Shown one piece after another: positions 25,786 to 34,102 of a stretch of DNA of 49,085 nt. A program made the position numbers and the translations under genes. Numbering within the stretch: position 1 is the first letter of the stretch; each line of letters opens with the position of its first letter. The notes below the pieces were generated by a model, which searched no databases, was not told the origin of the DNA, and saw only the letters and a list, made by a program, of their open reading frames with translations. The stretch covers positions 1 through 49,085 of the forward strand of contig NZ_AUBS01000031.1 of NCBI RefSeq assembly GCF_000429365.1, written 5' to 3'. Source of the DNA: Pseudodonghicola xiamenensis DSM 18339 (lineage in GTDB: Bacteria > Pseudomonadota > Alphaproteobacteria > Rhodobacterales > Rhodobacteraceae).

Positions 25786-26428
25786 GCCCGCCCGAGGCGA
25801 TCCACTGCCCCGCCGCAAGCCCGGCACCATAGCGGCGCGCCAGGCCGAGAAACTCCATCGCCGCCCCCAGCGGTCCGCCCAGTACATTGTTGCTGCGTCC
25901 CTCGATCAGGGCTGCATCGTTGTGACGGAACTCGGACAGGAAAGGGGATTGGAACGGCGCCGCATCGAACGGCCGGACCGCGCCGACCCAGAGCGCCCCG
26001 GCCCCGGCCCGGTCGCTGATCTGGCCCAGCAGCAGCCCCTTGCAGGCCGCCGGCAGCACCGTGGCCGGGATCTCGATCCCGAGCCCCATGCGCGAAAAGG
26101 CCGCCTCCGGCGTCTCTGCCGCCGGATCGGCGATTTCCAGCATGATCTCGGGTTCCGCCAACGGCTGGTGCAGCCCTGCCACCGCAACCTCGGCGGTTTC
26201 GACGAAGACCTCGCCGTCGAACAGGGCGCCGAAGAAGTTCTCACTGTTGCCGAAGGCCTGGCGCGACCAGGGGTTGGCGCCACCGATCTTCCAGCCTGCC
26301 ACCGATGCGGCATCGGCCAGTGCCAGCGCATAGGCCGATGCCGCATCGGTCGGCAGATCCGCCGGCTCGACCGCCGCCTCCCGGCCTTCGGCGCGGGCGC
26401 CCTTCAGCATTTGCATCAAATTTTCCAT
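25703..26428 (-). CDS. 2-keto-4-pentenoate hydratase / fumarylacetoacetate hydrolase-like protein
   Basis: 241-residue protein starting at the ATG at 26428 (MENLMQMLKGARAEG); longer in-frame starts to 26563 give a non-conserved leader. It matches the MhpD/HpaH-type hydratase fold: GWKIGGANPWSRQAFGN near the beginning, LAEPEIMLEI with the acidic residues that bind Mg2+ in this family, IEIPAT, SNNVLGGPLGAAMEFLGLARR and the C-terminal GDRLSVAAMGLRVALKI strand pair. Such enzymes add water to 2-hydroxydienoates in aromatic catabolism, but here no catabolic neighbours exist, so the substrate is unclear. Its 3' end overlaps the sulfotransferase-like gene by 83 bases in convergent orientation. Confidence 0.75.
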   Translation of the reverse strand: MENLMQMLKGARAEGREAAVEPADLPTDAASAYALALADAASVAGWKIGGANPWSRQAFGNSENFFGALFDGEVFVETAEVAVAGLHQPLAEPEIMLEIADPAAETPEAAFSRMGLGIEIPATVLPAACKGLLLGQISDRAGAGALWVGAVRPFDAAPFQSPFLSEFRHNDAALIEGRSNNVLGGPLGAAMEFLGLARRYGAGLAAGQWIASGGLNPAVAVQPGDRLSVAAMGLRVALKIV

Positions 26429-26662
26429 GGATCGATCTCGCTTCCGGCTCGCATAATTCGGCGTCACCATCGGCCAACTCCCGCGGGTATGCAACCGCTC
26501 CGCACCCCCTCCCCCAGTATCGGGTTGCGCCATTAGAGGAGCTTGTATAACGACTCCGTACAATCTGGCGTGGGTGCCAGAAACCGTGCAAAAATCTAGG
26601 TCATTTTATTTGTTTCACACTTGTCGGATATTCCCGGCACATATTGAAGAGACCATGTTGCC
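26429..26662. other. Divergent intergenic region ahead of the sugar-modification operon
   Basis: This 234-base gap separates the hydratase gene (minus strand) from the first gene of the plus-strand operon. The right half (26575-26660) is markedly A/T-rich and probably carries the operon promoter, but no single -35/-10 pair stands out. No small gene is visible. Confidence 0.4.
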
Positions 26663-27697
26663 ATGACGCTACGAGCCGCGATCATCGGATATGGGAAGAT
26701 GGGGCAGATCCGCCACGAGGCGATGAACCGCCACGGCGGTTTCGATGTTGTCTGCGCCTGTGACACCCATGCCAATTTTGATGCTGATATTCCTCTCGTG
26801 ACCGACCCTACCCGGGTCTATGACTACGATCCCGACGTGGTGTTCTGCTGCGTGCCCAACCGGATGATACCGGATGTGGTCTGCGATGCGCTCGAACGTG
26901 GCAAACATGTGTTTTCGGAAAAGCCCCCGGGGCGAAACTCCGACGATGTGCGGCGGATGCAGGCGGTCGAGGCGCGCCACCCCGATCTGGTGCTAAAATT
27001 CGGCTTCAACCACCGGTTCCACGACGCCATCGAAGACGCCAAGCGGATGCTTGATGCCGGCACGATGGGCGATCTCTATTTCATGCGCGGCGTCTACGGC
27101 AAGGCGGGCGGCGCCAATTACGCCCAGAACTGGCGCAACGATCCCAGCCAGTCGGGCGGCGGCATCCTGATCGACCAGGGCATCCACATGCTGGATCTGT
27201 TCCTGATGTTCGCCGATCACTTCTCAGATGTGCAATCGGTGGTGCAGCGCAAGTTCTGGACCGATGTGCCGGTCGAGGACAACGCCTTCGCGCTGATGAA
27301 GAACGACGCCGGCGTGGTCGCCTCGCTGCATTCCTCGGCGACGCAATGGCAGCACAAGTTCACCCTCGAACTCTATGCCCGCGGCGGCTTCATCTCGGTC
27401 AACGGCATCCTGTCGGCCTCCGGGACCTATGGCACCGAGGTGCTGAACGTGGCGCTGAACCGGCTGGATCAGGACGGCAACCCGATCCCCAACCCCGAAA
27501 GCCAGGAGGTCCGCTATACCGAGGATCATTCCTGGGACAAGGAAATCGCCGAATTCCATGCCGCCATCGCCGAGGGCCAGCCGGTCCGCTGCGGCACCTC
27601 GCAGCAGGCACTGGACGTGATGACCCTGGTCGAACGGATTTACGCCGCCGATGCGGACTGGCCCGGCCAGATCGCCGCCACCGCCACGGCCGGTTGA
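26663..27697 (+). CDS. Gfo/Idh/MocA-family NAD(P)-dependent oxidoreductase
   Basis: 344-residue sugar dehydrogenase-like enzyme. The Rossmann motif IIGYGKMGQIRHEAM is at the N-terminus, EKPPGRNSDD holds the catalytic lysine, and FNHRFHDAIEDAK and GGILIDQGIHMLDL carry the conserved His of the family. These enzymes oxidise or reduce sugars, inositols or nucleotide sugars at C2, C3 or C6. It is the first gene of an apparent operon reading to 34974 or 37684: the next gene starts 11 bases later. In context it probably oxidises a sugar intermediate, possibly giving a lactone that the SMP-30-like enzyme at 34099 could open (inference). Confidence 0.88.
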   Translation: MTLRAAIIGYGKMGQIRHEAMNRHGGFDVVCACDTHANFDADIPLVTDPTRVYDYDPDVVFCCVPNRMIPDVVCDALERGKHVFSEKPPGRNSDDVRRMQAVEARHPDLVLKFGFNHRFHDAIEDAKRMLDAGTMGDLYFMRGVYGKAGGANYAQNWRNDPSQSGGGILIDQGIHMLDLFLMFADHFSDVQSVVQRKFWTDVPVEDNAFALMKNDAGVVASLHSSATQWQHKFTLELYARGGFISVNGILSASGTYGTEVLNVALNRLDQDGNPIPNPESQEVRYTEDHSWDKEIAEFHAAIAEGQPVRCGTSQQALDVMTLVERIYAADADWPGQIAATATAG

Positions 27698-27708
27698 GGA
27701 CATATTCC

Positions 27709-28695
27709 ATGCAAACCCCTGTTTTCATCGACGACCTGCCCGACATTTCCACCGTCGCCAGCCGCAAGTCCGACCATTACCGCCAGACCCGCAATCGCGC
27801 CCTGGCCGAAATGTTGCTGGACGACGCGGTCAGCTGGCACGAACGCGCCTGCCCCGCCTGCGGCCAGAGCCGCGATCTGAGCCGCAACTTCAGCCAGGCG
27901 CTGATGCCGTTCCAGCGCTGCAGCGCCTGCAACACCATCTATGCCGCCCGGGTGCCCGACCAGTCGCATCTGGACGGCCAGCGGCTGCGGCTGCTGGACG
28001 AATTGCCGCCCGAGACCGCCGACAAGCCCAAGCGGCCGCGTGAGTTCGAATATATCTCGATCCTGAACTGGATCCGCCTGACCGAGGCCCGCAGCGGCCA
28101 CAGTCTCGGCAAGGTGCTCGATTACCGCTTCTCCTCGCAGGCCCCCTCCTGGCCCGATGCGGTGACCCGTCTGGGCACCCATCGCGACTGGAGCTTTCTG
28201 CCGCTGGCCGCCGACGGCGAGACCGGCTTTGACGATCTGCGCGACCGGCTGCAGGCCGAAACCCCCGACGCGGTGCTGCTCTATGGCGAGATGGACCGGG
28301 TCGCGGATCCCGCCGCGCTGTTGCGGGTGGTGCGCGCCAACCTGCCGCGCGGATCGCTGGTCTTCATCGCCACTTCCTGTGCCGATGGGCTGGAATACGA
28401 GATCCTCGGGGCCGATTCCCCCAGCTTCGTGCCGCTCGACCGGCTCAACATCTTCTCGGTCGAGGGCTTCAGCCAGATGGTGCGAGAGCTTGGCTATACC
28501 GCGCTCGAAGTCTCCACCCCGGGCCGGCTCGATGCTGTGATCCTGCAGCATTACTTCACCGAAATCGAAAATGCCGACGTACCGTTCTGGTCCGGCTTTT
28601 TCCGCAGCGCCAACAAGGATCGGCTGCGGGATCTGCAAATCCTGCTGCAGCGCAGCCTGCGCTCCGGCGTAATGCGTTTCGTCCTGGAAACCTGA
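27709..28695 (+). CDS. Zinc-ribbon methyltransferase-like protein lacking the SAM glycine motif
   Basis: 328-residue protein. An N-terminal zinc ribbon has four cysteines (Cys48, Cys51, Cys71, Cys74 in CPACG...CSACN), as in the Methyltransf_13 domain of sugar C-methyltransferases. The following region has the Methyltransf_23-like strand VLRVVRANLPRGSLVFIATS and the SFVPLDRLNIFSVEGFSQMVRELGY block seen at the C-terminal half of that family. The expected VLDxGxGxG loop is replaced by VLDYRFSSQAPSWPD, so SAM binding in the normal way is doubtful. It may be a catalytically altered or non-catalytic member. It lies between the oxidoreductase and the SIS gene with short gaps, so it is part of the same pathway operon. 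No membrane segments. Confidence 0.6.
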   Translation: MQTPVFIDDLPDISTVASRKSDHYRQTRNRALAEMLLDDAVSWHERACPACGQSRDLSRNFSQALMPFQRCSACNTIYAARVPDQSHLDGQRLRLLDELPPETADKPKRPREFEYISILNWIRLTEARSGHSLGKVLDYRFSSQAPSWPDAVTRLGTHRDWSFLPLAADGETGFDDLRDRLQAETPDAVLLYGEMDRVADPAALLRVVRANLPRGSLVFIATSCADGLEYEILGADSPSFVPLDRLNIFSVEGFSQMVRELGYTALEVSTPGRLDAVILQHYFTEIENADVPFWSGFFRSANKDRLRDLQILLQRSLRSGVMRFVLET

Positions 28696-28713
28696 CAGAA
28701 AGCGATTGTAATC

Positions 28714-29340
28714 ATGACTGCCCTTTTTCCCGAAACTTCCTTCGACACCTGTGACAGCTTCGCCTCGGATTATTTCGCCGAGCTGAACCGCGCGGCCCAG
28801 GCCTGCGACCTGACCGCGCTGAACAAGATCGCCGAGATGGTCCGCGAGACCATCGACAGCGGCAATTTCATCTTTATCTGCGGCAACGGCGGCTCGGCCG
28901 GGATCGCCAACCATTCGCTGTGCGATTTCCTCAAATGCGTGCGCACCGATACCGACCTGATGCCACGGGTGATGTCGCTGGCCGCCCATACCGAGATGAA
29001 TTCGGCCCTGGCCAATGACATCTCCTATGACGAGGTCTTCGCCTATCAGCTCGAATCCATGGCCCGTCCCGGTGACATGGTCTGGACCGTCAGCTCCTCG
29101 GGCAATTCGCCGAACGTCTGCCGCGCCCTGGAAGTCGCCCGTGAAAAGGGGCTGCGCTCGGTCTCCTTCACCGGTTTCGCCGGCGGCCGGTCGCGCGAGC
29201 TGGCCGATGTGAACGCCCATGTCGACGCGCAGAATTACGGCGTGGTCGAAGACATCCACATGAGCTTCATCCACATCATCACCCAGTATCTGCGCATGAG
29301 CCACATGGACAAGGGGCTGATCGCCGAACGGAAGTTCTGA
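28714..29340 (+). CDS. SIS-domain phosphosugar isomerase (GmhA-like)
   Basis: 208-residue protein of the phosphoheptose isomerase type. The phosphate-binding loop is GNGGSAG (residues 57-63). NDISYDEVFAYQLESM and SSSGNSPNVCRALEVAREKGL follow, and the C-terminal VVEDIHMSFIHIITQYL carries the conserved catalytic His of GmhA. GmhA converts sedoheptulose-7-P to D-glycero-D-manno-heptose-7-P. One difference is visible: aligning GNGGSAGIANHSLCDF with E. coli GmhA puts Asp71 where GmhA has the active-site Glu65. The substrate may thus differ. Neither HldE- nor HldD-like genes accompany it. It probably supplies a phosphosugar to the phosphatase and cytidylyltransferase genes that follow. Confidence 0.82.
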   Translation: MTALFPETSFDTCDSFASDYFAELNRAAQACDLTALNKIAEMVRETIDSGNFIFICGNGGSAGIANHSLCDFLKCVRTDTDLMPRVMSLAAHTEMNSALANDISYDEVFAYQLESMARPGDMVWTVSSSGNSPNVCRALEVAREKGLRSVSFTGFAGGRSRELADVNAHVDAQNYGVVEDIHMSFIHIITQYLRMSHMDKGLIAERKF

Positions 29341-29342
29341 TC

Positions 29343-30161
29343 TTGTCCCCGCGAATGTCCGATCTGCACATCGCCCTCACTGCCCTGATGGACCGGGTGG
29401 CGGGCGATGTGCTCGCCGGTCCGGCCCGGGTGTCGGAAAAGGGCCAGGACGGCCTGGATTTCGTCACCTCGGTCGATCTGGCGCTGCAGGCCCGTTTCGA
29501 AACCGAACTGGCGGCATTGCTGCCCAGCTCACGCGTGGTCGGCGAGGAAGGCTTCGCCGGGCTCGGCGCCACCCAAGCGCCGGTCTGGCTGGTCGATCCG
29601 CTGGACGGCACGGTGAATTTCGTCGCCGGCCTGCCCTGCTATGCGATGGCGGCGGTGCTGATCCGCGACGGCGCCCCGGTGCTGGCCGCCGTGCATGACA
29701 TCCCCAACCGCTCGACCTATTCCGCCATCGCCGGTGGCGGCGCCTTTCTCGACGGCGCCGCGCTCCGGCCCCGCGCCCATGCGGCGCGGCTGGCGGTGCT
29801 CAGCTCCGGACTGATGCGCGATCTGGCCGGCCAGGCGCCCGCGGTTCTGGGCGATCTTCTGGCCACCTTCAAACTGCGCAACCTGGGCAGCCAGGCGCTG
29901 CATCTGTGTCATGCCGCCGCCGGCCACCTGAGCCTGGTCGCAAGCCGCGAGGCCCGCGGCTGGGACGATATGGCCGGTGCCCTGATCGCCACCGAGGCGG
30001 GGCTGGTCTATGGCCATTACGGCGCCGACGATCCCGAGGCGGGCGCCGAACAGATGAGCCTTTGCACCACCCCGGATTTGTTCGATACCTATGCCGCCGC
30101 GCTGGCCCGTTCGCTGCCGCCGGCCGACGCGCCCCAGCCAACAAGGAGCACCCGCCCATGA
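29343..30161 (+). CDS. Inositol-monophosphatase-family sugar phosphatase
   Basis: 272-residue Mg2+-dependent phosphatase. All metal-binding blocks are present: GEEGFAG (67-73), DPLDGTVNF (85-93) and GWDDMAGAL (about 205-213). It removes a phosphate from a sugar phosphate or inositol phosphate. The first start is a TTG at 29343 with GGAAG eight bases upstream; the ATG at 29355 has no ribosome binding site and would only shorten it by four residues. The gene begins two bases after the SIS gene and overlaps the next by ATGA. This order, isomerase, phosphatase, cytidylyltransferase, resembles the late steps of CMP-sugar pathways (inference). Confidence 0.88.
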   Translation: MSPRMSDLHIALTALMDRVAGDVLAGPARVSEKGQDGLDFVTSVDLALQARFETELAALLPSSRVVGEEGFAGLGATQAPVWLVDPLDGTVNFVAGLPCYAMAAVLIRDGAPVLAAVHDIPNRSTYSAIAGGGAFLDGAALRPRAHAARLAVLSSGLMRDLAGQAPAVLGDLLATFKLRNLGSQALHLCHAAAGHLSLVASREARGWDDMAGALIATEAGLVYGHYGADDPEAGAEQMSLCTTPDLFDTYAAALARSLPPADAPQPTRSTRP

Positions 30162-30823
30162 AAACCGTAGCCATGATCCCCGCCCGCATGGGCAGCCAGC
30201 GTCTGAAGAAGAAGAACCTCGCTCCGCTGGCCGGACAGCCGCTGATCACCCATGCGGTCGAGAAATGTCTCAAGACCGATTGTTTCGACGAGATCTACAT
30301 CAACTCGGAAAACGCCGAATTCGGCCAATATGCCGAGGAATACGGCATCAAGTTCTATCAGCGTCCCGAAGAGCTGGGCAATTCCGTCGCCACCTCGGAA
30401 CAGTTCGTCTACGACTTCCTCAAGCATGTCGATTGCGATCTTCTCGTGCAGGTACACTCGATCGCGCCGCTGCTGACCATGGAAGAGATCCTGTCCTTCA
30501 CCCGCGCCTTCGCCGCCTCCGACGCCGATGTGATGCTCTCCTGCATCGAGGATCAGATCGAGGTCGCCTATCAGGATCAGCCGGTCAATTTCACCTTTGC
30601 CGAAAAGACCAATTCGCAGGAGCTGAAGCCAACCCAGCGGGTCACCTGGTCGATCACCGGCTGGCGGGCGAAATCCTATATCGACGCGGTCGAATCCGGC
30701 CACATCGGCACGTATAACGGCAAGATCGCTTTCTATCCGGTCAATGCCATTTCCGGCCATGTGATCAAGACCCAGCAGGATCTCGATATCGCCGAGGCGC
30801 TGCTCTCGGTCCTGCGCAAGTGA
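30158..30823 (+). CDS. Cytidylyltransferase of the acylneuraminate/Kdo (CMP-sugar synthetase) family
   Basis: 221-residue enzyme likely to activate a sugar or sugar acid with CTP. The signature IPARMGSQRLKKKNLAPLAG (residues 7-26, conserved R, GS, R, KN) is that of CMP-N-acetylneuraminate synthetases such as NeuA, PseF and LegF. The start is fixed by AAGGAG ten bases upstream and the ATGA overlap with the phosphatase gene. LLVQVHSIAPLLTMEEI takes the place of the usual D.QPTSP segment: the DQPTSPLR motif becomes VHSIAPLL, an alteration in the nucleotide/metal region. The sugar cannot be named. No NeuB-type synthase is in the window, so a nonulosonate is not proven. Confidence 0.82.
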   Translation: MKTVAMIPARMGSQRLKKKNLAPLAGQPLITHAVEKCLKTDCFDEIYINSENAEFGQYAEEYGIKFYQRPEELGNSVATSEQFVYDFLKHVDCDLLVQVHSIAPLLTMEEILSFTRAFAASDADVMLSCIEDQIEVAYQDQPVNFTFAEKTNSQELKPTQRVTWSITGWRAKSYIDAVESGHIGTYNGKIAFYPVNAISGHVIKTQQDLDIAEALLSVLRK

Positions 30824-30831
30824 GGCCCGCC

Positions 30832-31752
30832 ATGAAGGTTCTGGTTTCCAACATCATGATGATCAACGAGCGCGACCGCTTCGACGCGGCCCTGCGCGCG
30901 CGCGGCGTCGAACCGGTCTGGCCCGAGGTCGACCAGTTCATGGACGAGGCGCAATGCCTGTCCCTCGCCGGCAGCTTCGACGGCTGGCTGGCCGGCGACG
31001 ACAAGATTACCGAACCGGTGATCCAGGCCTGCCTGCCGCGGCTCAAGGTGATCTCGAAATGGGGCACCGGCATCGATTCCATCGACCTCGCGGCGGCGAA
31101 GGCGCTCGGCGTGCCGGTCTGCAACTCGCCCGGCGCCTTCCGCGACGCGGTCAGCGAATATGCCATCGGCCTGCTGCTGACGGCCAGCCGCCGGCTGGCG
31201 CTGACCGACCGGACCATCCGCGCCGGCGGCTGGCCCAAGGGGCGGTTCCCGGGGATGACCGGGCGCACCATGGGGGTGATCGGCTATGGTGCCATCGGCC
31301 AGGGCGTCGGCCAGCGCGCCCGCGGGCTGGGCATGACCGTGGTGGCCCACGATCCCTATATGACCGAGGCCCCCGACGGCACCGAGCTGATGAGCTTCGA
31401 GACGCTGCTGGAGCACGCCGATGTGATCTGCCTGTGCTGCAACCAGACGGCGGAGAATTATCACCTGCTGAACGCCGACAGCTTGGGCCGCGCCCGCGAC
31501 GGGCTGATCTTGGTCAATGTGGCCCGAGGCGGGCTGATCGACGAGGCCGCGCTGATCGCGGCGCTGGAGGCCGGCAAGATCGAGGCTGCCGCGCTCGATG
31601 TCTTCGAGGCCGAACCGCTGCCCGCCGATCACCCGCTGCGCGGCTTCGACAATGTCGTGCTGTCCAGCCACAACGCCAACAGCACCGTCGAGGCGATCGA
31701 GCAGGTCCACGCCAATACGCTTGAGAACCTGTTTAAACATCTCGCCGTCTGA
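30832..31752 (+). CDS. D-isomer-specific 2-hydroxyacid dehydrogenase (SerA-like)
   Basis: 306-residue NAD-dependent dehydrogenase. NAD loop VIGYGAIGQGVGQ, catalytic Arg in VARGGLID, acidic partner in DVFEAEPL and catalytic His in LSSHNAN are all present. I chose the ATG at 30832, which has GAGG six bases upstream, over the GTG at 30820. There is no ACT or other regulatory domain, so it is a short form and unlikely to be the housekeeping phosphoglycerate dehydrogenase. In this operon it probably reduces or oxidises a 2-keto/2-hydroxy sugar acid (inference). Confidence 0.88.
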   Translation: MKVLVSNIMMINERDRFDAALRARGVEPVWPEVDQFMDEAQCLSLAGSFDGWLAGDDKITEPVIQACLPRLKVISKWGTGIDSIDLAAAKALGVPVCNSPGAFRDAVSEYAIGLLLTASRRLALTDRTIRAGGWPKGRFPGMTGRTMGVIGYGAIGQGVGQRARGLGMTVVAHDPYMTEAPDGTELMSFETLLEHADVICLCCNQTAENYHLLNADSLGRARDGLILVNVARGGLIDEAALIAALEAGKIEAAALDVFEAEPLPADHPLRGFDNVVLSSHNANSTVEAIEQVHANTLENLFKHLAV

Positions 31753-31777
31753 CCCGGCCCCGGCTATAGTCGACGGA

Positions 31778-34102
31778 ATGAAATACCGCCTGCAGGGATA
31801 TGTCGCCGCTTTCGGCGCCCATACCATCAACGCCTTCGACCTCGCAGCCTGGCGACAGGCCACGACCCTGTCCTATTTCGGGGTCGGGCTGCGGGTGCGG
31901 GCCGGCGCCCTGCGGGTGGCCCTGACCCATATCGCCCCTGACGGCAGCCGCAACCGGCTGGCGTTGCTGGAGTGCCCCGATCCCGGCGAGGCCTTCAGCC
32001 CGCCGCTGCACCTGCCCGATCTCGACGGGGTGCTGCTGCCCGAGATCGAGGCCCATTCCGAGGGTGTCGATTACGATCTCTATTTCGGCACCGACGACGC
32101 CCCCGCCACCCCCTGGCTGCGGGTCGGCTATCTCTGTGCCACCGATCGCGCCGAGCCCGCCATGGCCTGCGCCGAAAGCTTCGACAATTACCTGCGCATC
32201 TATGGAGATGGCGAGATCGCCCGGCTGGTGCTGCTCGGTGCCGGCGGGAGTCCGCTACCCGCCGGCACCGAGCAGATCTCGGCACTGGACACCGATCGCC
32301 CCGCCCGGCCGGAGCAGGCGCTTTACGAGGCCTGCTATGGCCGGCTGGCGCCGTGCGATTTCACCCATCTGTGCCTGATCGGCGCCGATCAGCGCCCCGA
32401 TCCCGAACAATTCGCCCGGACCACCGCCCTGCTGCGCTTTCTGCGCCCCGGATGGGAGATCGCCGCCCCGCTCTATACGCCGCAACCGGATGCCCCCGAC
32501 CGCCCCGGCGACCGCCTGCACCATGGCTGGCAGGCCCGTGCCACGCTCGATCCCGGCGACCGGGAGATCCTCCGGGAGATCCTGCTGCCGCCGCCGCCGC
32601 CCGAGGCCGATATCCCCAACCCCGGCTGGCGCGCCCTGACCCATGGCGACCTGCTGCGCGCCGGCCCGCCGGCCCCGCTGTTGGCCAGCCAGAGCGCGGC
32701 GGAACATGCCCTGCGGCTGCGCGCCGCCGGTGTCGGGCTGCTGCAGCCGCTGTCGCTCTGGACCCTACCCGACCCGATCGTCGGGAGCGACGGTCTGCCG
32801 CCAGCGCCACCGCCGCGTCAGGCGCTGCGCGACCGGATGCTGCGGCTGATGCTGGCCGGCCAGGCCCCCGGACCGCAGGTGGCGGCGCTGATCCGCACCG
32901 CCCTCGAGGCCGGCGATCTGCCCCGCGCCCGCGACGCGCTCGGCGCGCTGGACGATCTGCTCAGCGGCGTGCAATCCCCCGGGCCGGCGGCCCCGCCGCT
33001 GCCGACCGGCCCCGTCGACACCCGCGCCGGGATCGAAATCCGCCTGACCAGGGCGCTGGAGCGGCTGGAGCAACAGGGGCCCCATCTGCTGGCGCATTAC
33101 CGCGACCGGCGCGATCGCGCGCCGCTGCCCGCACCGATATCGGACGCCGCCACCGCCACCACCGGCGGGGCCGAGCTGCAGGTACTGCGCCAGGGTCTGG
33201 CAACGCTGCGGCAGGAGCTGGCCACGGCCTATCTGCGGATCGAGACGCTGCATGATGCGCTGCAACGCGCCCGTCAGAGCGACAGCGACCGCATCGCCGC
33301 GCTGCTGCGGCACAACCGGCTCGAACACACGCCGCAGGTGCTGGGCGATCTGGACCGCGCCAGCCTCGCCGCGCTGCACCTGCTGCGAAATCGTCACGCC
33401 GGGCGCCGCGCCGTCATCCTCGGCAACGGCCCCAGCCTGCGGATCTCGGATCTCGACCGGCTGACCGGCGAGATCACCTTCGCCTCGAACAAGATCTACC
33501 TCGGCTTCGGGGAAACCCTGTGGCGGCCAACCTATTATTCGGTCGAGGACAGCCTGGTGATGCAGCACAACCGCGATCGCATCGCCGCGCTGCGCGGGGT
33601 CACCAAGATCTTTCCCGACAACATGCGCCAGTTCGGTTATCAGGAGGCGGATGCGATCTTCATCCCCTTCCTGCCCCCCGCTTCTTTCGAGGCGCCGCTG
33701 TCGGATCCGGATTTCCCCGATTTCAGCGAAGACCTCTGCCGGGGCATCTGCTGGGGATCGAGCATCATCTACAGCCAGATCCAGATGGCCCTCCACATGG
33801 GCTGCCGCGAAATCGTGTTGACCGGGGTCGACCACGACTATCAACTTCCCGACCGCCGGCAGGGCCGCTTCTATGTCCATGAGAACGAGCAGAACCACTT
33901 CCACCCGGATTACCGCAGCCCGGGCGAGACCTGGCACCAGCCCAATCTCGAGGTGATCGAGGTGTCCTTCGCCCGCGCCCGTGCGGCCTGCGCCGCCCGC
34001 GGCGTGCCGGTGATCAACGCCTCGCGCCAGAGCCGGCTGGACATCTTCGACCGGGCCGATTTCGACCGGCTCTTCCCCCCCCGCCGAAGGATCAGACCAT
34101 GA
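31778..34102 (+). CDS. GlfT2-like pseudo-glycosyltransferase fused to DUF115 (MptE/Maf-like) domain
   Basis: 774-residue paralogue of the protein at 35027. Residues 1-110 match its beta-sandwich start (VAAFGAHTINAFDLAAW). Residues 110-340 align with the GT2 catalytic domain but every key site is lost: DDD becomes G202-A203-D204, the MDDVEY acidic pair becomes Ser306-Ala307, and the catalytic His position is Pro (SLWTLPD). A Pro-rich linker and a coiled coil (about 466-515) follow. The C-terminal DUF115 domain looks intact: LGNGPSLRISDLDRL (about 545), SNKIYLGF, YYSVEDSLVM, GICWGSSIIYS and LTGVDHDY. Any activity is therefore probably in the DUF115 part; the GT2 part may bind acceptor or partner. 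Start ATG 31778 has GACGGA upstream. No signal or membrane segments. The stop overlaps the next start. Confidence 0.78.
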   Translation: MKYRLQGYVAAFGAHTINAFDLAAWRQATTLSYFGVGLRVRAGALRVALTHIAPDGSRNRLALLECPDPGEAFSPPLHLPDLDGVLLPEIEAHSEGVDYDLYFGTDDAPATPWLRVGYLCATDRAEPAMACAESFDNYLRIYGDGEIARLVLLGAGGSPLPAGTEQISALDTDRPARPEQALYEACYGRLAPCDFTHLCLIGADQRPDPEQFARTTALLRFLRPGWEIAAPLYTPQPDAPDRPGDRLHHGWQARATLDPGDREILREILLPPPPPEADIPNPGWRALTHGDLLRAGPPAPLLASQSAAEHALRLRAAGVGLLQPLSLWTLPDPIVGSDGLPPAPPPRQALRDRMLRLMLAGQAPGPQVAALIRTALEAGDLPRARDALGALDDLLSGVQSPGPAAPPLPTGPVDTRAGIEIRLTRALERLEQQGPHLLAHYRDRRDRAPLPAPISDAATATTGGAELQVLRQGLATLRQELATAYLRIETLHDALQRARQSDSDRIAALLRHNRLEHTPQVLGDLDRASLAALHLLRNRHAGRRAVILGNGPSLRISDLDRLTGEITFASNKIYLGFGETLWRPTYYSVEDSLVMQHNRDRIAALRGVTKIFPDNMRQFGYQEADAIFIPFLPPASFEAPLSDPDFPDFSEDLCRGICWGSSIIYSQIQMALHMGCREIVLTGVDHDYQLPDRRQGRFYVHENEQNHFHPDYRSPGETWHQPNLEVIEVSFARARAACAARGVPVINASRQSRLDIFDRADFDRLFPPRRRIRP

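Noticed and set aside
26663..30823. Complete sialic, legionaminic or pseudaminic acid pathway
   Set aside because: No NeuB-type synthase, no aminotransferase and no UDP-sugar hydrolase are present in this operon.
28714..30823. Kdo pathway (KdsD-KdsC-KdsB)
   Set aside because: No KdsA, the phosphatase is of the IMPase and not the HAD type, and the isomerase lacks CBS domains.
30832..31752. Housekeeping phosphoglycerate dehydrogenase SerA
   Set aside because: Short form without regulatory domain and embedded in a sugar operon, so a dedicated role is more likely.
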